A stretch of 64,000 nt of DNA. Source: Actinobacteria bacterium OV320 (GTDB lineage Bacteria > Actinomycetota > Actinomycetes > Streptomycetales > Streptomycetaceae). Positions 59,411-64,000 of this stretch are shown here, one piece after another. A program made the position numbers and the translations under genes. A model generated the notes under the pieces. That model did not search any database and was not told the DNA's origin. It saw only the letters and a program-made list of their open reading frames with translations. Each line of letters begins with the position of its first letter. The first letter of the stretch is position 1. Location: positions 124,001 through 188,000 of the forward strand of contig LJCX01000029.1 of assembly GCA_001298545.1 (NCBI GenBank). Reading direction: 5' to 3'.

Positions 59411-59823
59411 GCCCCGGCGGTGGGCGCCGAGGGGGCGGCCCAGCCCTGCGGGGCGACGGGCGGGACCTGCTCCCGCTCCATGACCCCGCGCCGCCGGATC
59501 CGGTTGAGGACGTACACGTTGGCCAGGTGCATCGCGCCGAGCACCAGCAGCACCACACCCACCTTGGTCGACAGGGCCTCGAAGATGCCGCGTGTGTCCT
59601 CGATGGTGTCGTCACCGCTCAGGTAGAGGGCGACGAAGCCGAGGTTGACGAGGTAGAAGCCGACCACCAGGAGGTGGTTGACGGCGTCGGCGAGCTTCTC
59701 GTTGCCCTGGAGCACGTCGGCGAGGAAGATCCGTCCGTTGCTGCTGAGGGTCCTGGCCACCCAGACGGTCAGTCCGATGCTGACGACCAGGTAGACGACG
59801 TAGGCGATGACCGTACGGTCCAT
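59407..59823 (-). CDS. Small membrane protein of unknown function
   Basis: The product has 138 residues from the ATG at 59823; AGGGTGGGG lies just upstream, and a GTG at 59832 is possible. Three hydrophobic helices are visible (VIAYVVYLVVSIGLTVWVA, LLVVGFYLVNLGFVALYLS and VGVVLLVLGAMHLANVYVL), and a conserved-looking NVYVLNRIRRR segment follows. I do not recognise a named family. It is the first gene of the operon with the DCC and TetR genes and is therefore the main target of the promoter/operator described upstream. Confidence 0.8.
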   Translation of the reverse strand: MDRTVIAYVVYLVVSIGLTVWVARTLSSNGRIFLADVLQGNEKLADAVNHLLVVGFYLVNLGFVALYLSGDDTIEDTRGIFEALSTKVGVVLLVLGAMHLANVYVLNRIRRRGVMEREQVPPVAPQGWAAPSAPTAGA

Positions 59824-59837
59824 GTTCCCCACCCTTT

Positions 59838-59898
59838 CTTGAACGCGTTCAAAACGCTGTCGTGGACGACTGTAGCGCTTGTTTTGAACACGTTCAAC
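59838..59898 (-). promoter_or_regulatory. TetR-controlled promoter with two operator palindromes
   Basis: On the minus strand, -35 TTGAAC (59892-59897) and -10 TACAGT (59869-59874) are exactly 17 bases apart. The palindromes TTGAACGCGTTCAA (59839-59852) and TTGAACACGTTCAA (59884-59897) flank the -10. Extended, they read GTTTTGAACRCGTTCAA in opposite orientations. One covers the -35 box and the other lies just downstream of the probable start site. The operon ends in a TetR gene, the obvious ligand-responsive repressor. Confidence 0.8.
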
Positions 59899-59935
59899 TG
59901 AAGGCGTGCGGGCCCGGTGCCGCCGCCTCGCCGTC

Positions 59936-60343
59936 CTAACGCCTCGCCAGCTCGGGCCGCTTGAGGTAGTCCGTGAACCCGAGGACGTTCCCCCACGGGT
60001 CGGCGATCTCGACGGTCCAGCCGGTGGACGTGGAGAACGGCGGATCCAGGGGGGTGATGCCCGCCTCGGTCAGCCGCCGCGCCGCCGCCCGTGCGTCCGG
60101 CACCTCAAGCCAGACCCGTGGGGACGGCCAGGGCGGCGGCCGGTGCCCCAGGGCCTCCTCGTGCCGGAGGAGGACTCCCGGTGTCTCGCCCCCGACCTTC
60201 AGCAGCGCGATCCCGGCCTCGTCGAACCGCAGCCCCACCGTGAACCCGGCCCGCTCGTAGAAGTCGACCGCCTCGCCCAGGTCCCCGACGGGCAGCAGCA
60301 GGTTGTCGAAACCGAGCAGCTCGTACGACTGGTCATCTGACAT
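59936..60343 (-). CDS. VOC-family (glyoxalase/bleomycin resistance-like) protein
   Basis: The product has 135 residues and two beta-alpha-beta-beta-beta halves (NLLLPVGDLGEAVDFYERAGFTVGLRFDEAGIALLKVG and VWLEVPDARAAARRLTEAGITPLDPPF..GWTVEIADPWGNVLGFTDY). The DPWGNxxxF end is characteristic. It could be a metal-dependent lyase or dioxygenase or a binding protein. The start codon lies inside a perfect dyad (60335-60353). It is upstream of, and in the same direction as, the TetR-controlled operon but has its own end. Confidence 0.88.
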   Translation of the reverse strand: MSDDQSYELLGFDNLLLPVGDLGEAVDFYERAGFTVGLRFDEAGIALLKVGGETPGVLLRHEEALGHRPPPWPSPRVWLEVPDARAAARRLTEAGITPLDPPFSTSTGWTVEIADPWGNVLGFTDYLKRPELARR

Positions 60344-60353
60344 GCCGTCAGAT
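60335..60353. promoter_or_regulatory. Perfect dyad overlapping the VOC start codon
   Basis: ATCTGAC (60335-60341) and GTCAGAT (60347-60353) are perfect arms around ATGCC. The translation start on the minus strand (60341-60343) falls inside the dyad. It could be a repressor operator or an mRNA hairpin hiding the start. Confidence 0.5.
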
Positions 60354-60492
60354 TAGGTGTGGGGGACCCGAAAACCGGTCAAGAGCACCCCGGTCTCCGC
60401 GTGGCGGGTTTTCTGCTGCAAGATGTTCTGCATTCATCCGCACGCGTCTCATCTGCGGATGATCCGATCACCAGACCTCGGGGGAACTCACC

Positions 60493-61026
60493 TTGTCCGA
60501 AACGCCCCAGCAGCCCCATGAGCCCCAGCAGCCCCAGGAACCCCAGCAGCCGCCGCAGCCGCCCCCGCCCGGCTACGGGTACCCCACCGGCGCCCCCGGG
60601 GGTCCGGGCGGCCCGCAGGACGCGGCACCCGGCCAGCCGGGCCCCGGCCCCTACGGCTATCCCCAGCCCAGCCAGCCGTACCCGGGCTACGCCCACCCCG
60701 GTTACCCCGGCCCCGGCTACCCGGGCCCCGGCTATCCCGGCGGCGGCTACATACCCCCCGGCACCTTCACCGGCGACCCCCAGGCCCCCTACGGGTACGA
60801 CCTCATGGGCCGCCCCTACTCCGAGAAGTCGAAGATCGTCGCGGGCGTGCTCCAGCTCACCCTGGGCAGCTTCGGCGTCGGCCGGTTCTACATGGGTGAC
60901 GTCGGCATCGGCCTCGCCCAGCTCTTCACCTGCGGCGGCCTCGGCATCTGGGCGCTGATCGACGGCATCATCCTGCTGGTCAGCGACGACAAGACCGACT
61001 CCAACGGGCGGATCCTGCGTGGCTGA
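60493..61026 (+). CDS. TM2-domain protein with Pro/Gln-rich N-terminus
   Basis: The product has 177 residues from a TTG start preceded by GGGGGAA. The first about 95 residues are low-complexity (QQP, PGYP and GYPGP repeats). The TM2 domain follows: KIVAGVLQLTLGSFGVGRFYMGDVGIGLAQLF, then CGGLGIWALIDGIILLV and a charged end. Two membrane helices are joined by the DRF-type motif (GRFYMGD). The proline-rich tail is on the cytoplasmic side and may be a protein-interaction arm. It overlaps the DUF2752 gene by eight bases. Confidence 0.88.
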   Translation: MSETPQQPHEPQQPQEPQQPPQPPPPGYGYPTGAPGGPGGPQDAAPGQPGPGPYGYPQPSQPYPGYAHPGYPGPGYPGPGYPGGGYIPPGTFTGDPQAPYGYDLMGRPYSEKSKIVAGVLQLTLGSFGVGRFYMGDVGIGLAQLFTCGGLGIWALIDGIILLVSDDKTDSNGRILRG

Positions 61027-61438
61027 CGCGGAGCGCCTCTCCGCGAGGTGTTCGGCCGCGCTGCGGCACCCGGCGGCGGCTCCCCTCGTGGTGCTCGCCG
61101 CCGGCGCGGCCGGTTCCGCGTATCTCTACGTCACCGACCCGCACCAGCCCGGCCACTGGCTCCCAGGGTGCCCGTTCCGGCTCGTCACCGGGCAGCTCTG
61201 CCCCGCCTGCGGCGGCACCCGCATGGTGTACGACCTGATGCACGGTCACTTCACGCAGGCCTGGCTCGACAACCGTGTCCTGCTGCTCGCCTCGCCGTAC
61301 GCGCTCGCGCTGCTGGTCCGCTGGATGTGGGCGGGCCTGCACGGCCGCGTCTGGCATCCGCGCCTGGGACCAGGGGCTTTGACGCTCGTCCTCGGCGTCG
61401 CGGTGGCGTGGGCGGTGCTCCGGAACGTAGTTGACTGA
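61019..61438 (+). CDS. DUF2752 membrane protein
   Basis: The product has 139 residues from a GTG inside the end of the TM2 gene. Three hydrophobic helices flank the family signature CPFRLVTGQLCPACGGTRMVYDLMHGHFTQAWLDN, which carries three cysteines (C, CPAC). The function of the family is unknown. Co-occurrence with TM2 proteins is common in actinobacteria, as I recall. It is translationally coupled to the first TM2 gene. Confidence 0.88.
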   Translation: MADAERLSARCSAALRHPAAAPLVVLAAGAAGSAYLYVTDPHQPGHWLPGCPFRLVTGQLCPACGGTRMVYDLMHGHFTQAWLDNRVLLLASPYALALLVRWMWAGLHGRVWHPRLGPGALTLVLGVAVAWAVLRNVVD

Positions 61439-61673
61439 TTTTGATCACGGATCAGGAACGATGGATCATTTGTACTCCCTTTTTACCCTCTGTTTTCTCT
61501 AGGCTCACCATTCACAGGGGGGACGTCCTGGCATGGCGGAGCTGTGCGAGGGCGTGGGTCGAGATCGGTCGACGTCGGTCGACGCGGGTGATTGTCGCGT
61601 CGCGTGCCTCCTGGACTCCCCATTTCGGAGCAGGCCGCACCGGCCTCCCGCAGGCATTTCAGGAGCAGTTCTC
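61439..61673. other. AT-rich intergenic region with promoter-like sequences
   Basis: About 235 bases lie between the DUF2752 and second TM2 genes. The left half is AT-rich for this genome and contains TGATCACGGATCA (61442-61454), an inverted repeat with 5-base arms, and another GGATCA at 61463. T-rich tracts (CCTTTTTACCC, TTTTCTCTAGG) follow. This looks like the promoter of the second TM2 gene. Nothing coding is seen. Confidence 0.45.
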
Positions 61674-61937
61674 ATGACCGTCCCCACCCCGCAGGCCCCC
61701 TACGGGGTCGACCCGCTTGGTCGTCCGTACTCCGACAAGTCCAAGATCGTCGCCGGTATCCTCCAGCTCTTCCTGGGCACCCTCGGCATCGGACGCTTCT
61801 ACGTCGGTTCCGTCGGCGTGGGCGTCGCCCAGCTCTTCACCTGCGGCGGCCTCGGCATCTGGGCGCTGATCGACGGCATCCTGTTCCTCACGAGCAACGA
61901 CCGCACCGACAAGCAGGGTCGCGTCCTGCGCGGCTGA
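61674..61937 (+). CDS. TM2-domain protein
   Basis: The product has 87 residues from the ATG at 61674, with AGGAGCAG upstream. It is nearly a bare TM2 domain, very similar to residues about 98-177 of the first TM2 protein: SDKSKIVAGILQLFLGTLGIGRFYVGSVGVGVAQLF and CGGLGIWALIDGILFL, ending in KQGRVLRG (versus NGRILRG). It lacks the Pro-rich arm. The pair looks like a local duplication with separate promoters. Confidence 0.9.
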   Translation: MTVPTPQAPYGVDPLGRPYSDKSKIVAGILQLFLGTLGIGRFYVGSVGVGVAQLFTCGGLGIWALIDGILFLTSNDRTDKQGRVLRG

Positions 61938-61984
61938 CACCGCCCGACGACGGCGCGGCGACATCGGCGGACGTCGGCGCGGCA

Positions 61985-62031
61985 ACACGGCGAGGGCCCC
62001 GCTCCTTCAAGGAGCGGGGCCCTCGCCGTGT
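61985..62031. terminator. Bidirectional terminator between TM2 gene and sdhB
   Basis: Two 23-base arms (61985-62007 and 62009-62031) are perfectly complementary around a single base, giving a TTCAA loop in practice. The hairpin lies 48 bases after the TM2 gene and 24 bases before the sdhB stop, between convergent genes. No T-run follows. Confidence 0.88.
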
Positions 62032-62055
62032 GCGCGAAGCAGCGAGCCGGGAGGC

Positions 62056-62817
62056 TCAGAAGCGGCGCGTGATCAGCGCTCGCTTCACCTCCTGGATCGC
62101 CTTCGTGACCTCGATACCGCGCGGGCAGGCGTCCGTGCAGTTGAACGTCGTACGGCAGCGCCAGACGCCGTCCTTGTCGTTCAGGATCTCCAGGCGCTGC
62201 TCACCCGCCTCGTCGCGCGAGTCGAAGATGAAGCGGTGGGCGTTCACGATCGCGGCCGGACCGAAGTACTGGCCGTCGTTCCAGAACACCGGGCAGGACG
62301 ACGTGCAGGCCGCGCAGAGGATGCACTTCGTCGTGTCGTCGAACCGCTCGCGGTCCTCGGCGGTCTGGAAGCGCTCACGCGTGGGCTCGTTCGTGTCCTT
62401 CGTGATGAGGAAGGGCATGACGTCCCGGTACGCCTGGAAGAACGGCTCCATGTCGACGACCAGGTCCTTCAGGACCGTCAGGCCCTTGATGGGCTCGACC
62501 GTGATCGGCTTCTCGGGGTTGATGTCCTTGATCAGCGTCTTGCACGCGAGGCGGTTCTTGCCGTTGATCCGCATCGCGTCCGAACCGCAGATGCCGTGGG
62601 CGCAGGAGCGCCGGAAGGTCAGCGTGCCGTCGACGTCCCACTTGATCTTGTGGAGACCGTCGAGGACGCGCTCCTTCGGGTCGATCTCCAGCGTGAAGTC
62701 CTGCCAGACGGCCTCCGCCGAGACCTCCGGGTTGAACCGGCGGACCCGGAAGGTGACCGTGATGTACGGAGAGGCCGCGGACTCCGCCTCGACCTTGTCC
62801 AGAACGGGAGTTGCCAT
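62056..62817 (-). CDS. sdhB: Succinate dehydrogenase iron-sulfur subunit
   Basis: The product has 253 residues. Three Fe-S cluster motifs are complete: CAHGICGSDAMRINGKNRLAC for [2Fe-2S], CILCAACTSSCP for [4Fe-4S], and CRTTFNCTDACPRGI for [3Fe-4S]. The third ligand of the first motif is Asp, as in the E. coli enzyme. It passes electrons from SdhA to the membrane quinone. The ATG overlaps the sdhA stop by one base (TGATG). The membrane subunits sdhC and sdhD would lie upstream of sdhA, outside the window. Confidence 0.97.
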   Translation of the reverse strand: MATPVLDKVEAESAASPYITVTFRVRRFNPEVSAEAVWQDFTLEIDPKERVLDGLHKIKWDVDGTLTFRRSCAHGICGSDAMRINGKNRLACKTLIKDINPEKPITVEPIKGLTVLKDLVVDMEPFFQAYRDVMPFLITKDTNEPTRERFQTAEDRERFDDTTKCILCAACTSSCPVFWNDGQYFGPAAIVNAHRFIFDSRDEAGEQRLEILNDKDGVWRCRTTFNCTDACPRGIEVTKAIQEVKRALITRRF

Positions 62818-64000
62818 CAGTACTTACGCTCCATCGGCTGGTAGCGGGTCTGGACGACCGGCTTGTAGTCGAGACGGATGGACTCGGTGCCGTCGTCGCC
62901 GACCTCGCGGTACGCCATGGTGTGGCGCATGAAGTTGACGTCGTCGCGGTTCGGGTAGTCCTCGCGGTAGTGACCGCCGCGGGACTCCTTGCGGGCCAGC
63001 GCCGACACCGCCATGACCTCGGCCAGGTCGAGCAGGTTGCCCAGCTCGATGGCCTCCAGCAGGTCCGTGTTGAACCGTCGGCCCTTGTCCTGGATCGAGA
63101 TGTTGCGGTAGCGCTCGCGCAGCTCGGCGAGCTTCTCCACCGCCGTCTTGATCGTCTGCTCGGTGCGGAACACCATGACGTTCGCGTCCATGGTCTCCTG
63201 GAGCTCGCGGCGCAGCTCCGCCACCCGCTCGGTGCCGGTGGACGCGCGCAGGTGCTCCACCTGGTCGATCACCTGCTGCGCGGGGTTCTCCGGCAGCTCG
63301 ACGTACTCCGCCTTCTGCGAGTACTCGGCGGCGGCGATGCCCGCCCGCTTGCCGAACACGTTGATGTCCAGCAGCGAGTTGGTGCCCAGCCGGTTGGCGC
63401 CGTGCACCGACACACAGGCGACCTCGCCGGCGGCGTACAGGCCCGGGACGACCGTGGTGTTGTCGAGCAGGACCTCGCCCTGGACGTTCGTCGGGATGCC
63501 GCCCATGGCGTAGTGCGCGGTGGGCTGGATCGGAATCGGGTCCGTGTACGGCTCGATGCCGAGGTACGTGCGCGCGAACTCCGTGATGTCCGGGAGCTTC
63601 GCGTCCAGCTGCTCCGGCGGGAGGTGGGTGAGGTCGAGGTAGACGTGGTCGCCCTCGGGACCGCAGCCGCGGCCTTCCCGGATCTCCGTGTAGATCGAGC
63701 GGGACACGACGTCACGCGACGCCAGGTCCTTCATGACCGGCGCGTACTTCTCCATGAAGCGCTCGCCGTCCTTGTTGCGGAGGATGCCGCCCTCACCGCG
63801 GGCGCCCTCCGTCAGCAGGATGCCCATGCGCCAGATGCCGGTCGGGTGGAACTGGAAGAACTCCATGTCCTCCAGCGGCAGCCCGCGCCGGTACACGGCC
63901 GCCTGGCCGTCACCCGTCAGCGTGTGCGCGTTCGAGGTCACCTTGAAGAACTTGCCGGTGCCGCCGGAGGCGTAGATGACGGCCTTCGCCTGGAAGACGT
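62817..64000 (-). CDS. sdhA: Succinate dehydrogenase flavoprotein subunit, 5' end missing
   Basis: About 394 C-terminal codons are present; the gene runs off the right edge. Visible motifs are SGGTGKFFKV, MEFFQFHPTGIWRMGILLTEGARGEGG (active-site region), PTAHYAMGGIPTN (His), YAAGEVACVSVHGANRLGTNSLLDINVFGKRAG (flavin domain) and the ESRGGHYREDYPNRDD arginine motif. It oxidises succinate to fumarate in the TCA cycle and links to mdh at the left end functionally. Cotranslated with sdhB. Confidence 0.97.
   Translation of the reverse strand, partial: VFQAKAVIYASGGTGKFFKVTSNAHTLTGDGQAAVYRRGLPLEDMEFFQFHPTGIWRMGILLTEGARGEGGILRNKDGERFMEKYAPVMKDLASRDVVSRSIYTEIREGRGCGPEGDHVYLDLTHLPPEQLDAKLPDITEFARTYLGIEPYTDPIPIQPTAHYAMGGIPTNVQGEVLLDNTTVVPGLYAAGEVACVSVHGANRLGTNSLLDINVFGKRAGIAAAEYSQKAEYVELPENPAQQVIDQVEHLRASTGTERVAELRRELQETMDANVMVFRTEQTIKTAVEKLAELRERYRNISIQDKGRRFNTDLLEAIELGNLLDLAEVMAVSALARKESRGGHYREDYPNRDDVNFMRHTMAYREVGDDGTESIRLDYKPVVQTRYQPMERKY

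Noticed and set aside
62579..62641. Defective first Fe-S cluster in SdhB (Cys replaced by Asp)
   Set aside because: Asp at this ligand position also occurs in the active E. coli enzyme.

Overview
This window is chromosomal DNA from a Streptomyces-like actinomycete. GC is very high, third codon positions are strongly G/C, many genes start with GTG, neighbouring genes overlap by ATGA or GTGA, and typical actinobacterial families occur (DUF397, DUF5753 regulators, SCO4848-type membrane protein, DprE1/DprE2). The order mdh ... glyA, trpS, ligT, dprE2/dprE1, PAP2/ubiA, brkB, D,D-carboxypeptidase ... sdhB/sdhA matches, from memory, the S. coelicolor SCO4827-SCO4856 core region. Several blocks are inserted into that backbone.

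Left edge (1-3370). An AT-richer stretch holds a small secreted protein and a decayed reading frame. Two membrane-anchored XRE-type regulators follow, the second with a DUF2690 exterior domain. Mdh (3796-4785) has a TamR-like palindrome upstream and shares a bidirectional terminator with the next block.

Conflict-system block (4855-12903, minus strand). Six tightly packed genes run from a WhiJ-like XRE/DUF5753 regulator and a tandem-DUF397 protein into a Trypco1 protein, a trypsin-VMAP protein, a MoxR AAA ATPase, and a 1116-residue vWA-pseudokinase-MinD-like protein. This is a vWA-MoxR-VMAP ternary system, a predicted NTP-dependent conflict (immunity/programmed response) module. Here it appears physically coupled to a developmental-type regulator pair.

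Metabolism and transport (12945-27499). An MFS exporter is divergent from a LysR regulator. A MarR-GNAT fusion has its own operator. A five-gene operon oxidises choline to glycine betaine and imports betaine (betB, betA, ATPase, fused double permease, binding protein). Then come a PEP mutase/isocitrate lyase-family enzyme and three AhpD-like proteins around a MocR-type regulator.

Candidate biosynthetic cluster (27609-36993). ADC lyase, an FAD monooxygenase, two AMP-forming ligases, a fused aminodeoxychorismate synthase and an ABM-fold membrane protein form one minus-strand array. A DUF3050 heme-oxygenase-like protein is divergent. Together they point to a 4-aminobenzoate-derived arylamine product that I cannot name.

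Core housekeeping (36974-50974). This holds a DMT-like membrane protein, a lipoprotein with a glutathionylspermidine synthase-like ATP-grasp enzyme, glyA behind a ZTP riboswitch, trpS, a 2'-5' RNA ligase-like protein, a complete decaprenylphosphoryl-arabinose-type cassette (dprE2, dprE1, PAP2 phosphatase, UbiA-type phosphoribosyltransferase), a BrkB protein, a D,D-carboxypeptidase and a metallophosphoesterase.

Right part (51168-64000). This holds a peptide-binding protein, an anti-sigma-type ATPase, a two-component system divergent from an MMPL transporter with a C-terminal carboxypeptidase-regulatory-like domain, a three-gene operon ending in its likely TetR autoregulator (two matching operators bracket the promoter), a VOC protein, two TM2 proteins flanking a DUF2752 protein, and sdhB plus the truncated sdhA. 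No tRNA, rRNA, CRISPR array or intact insertion sequence was seen.
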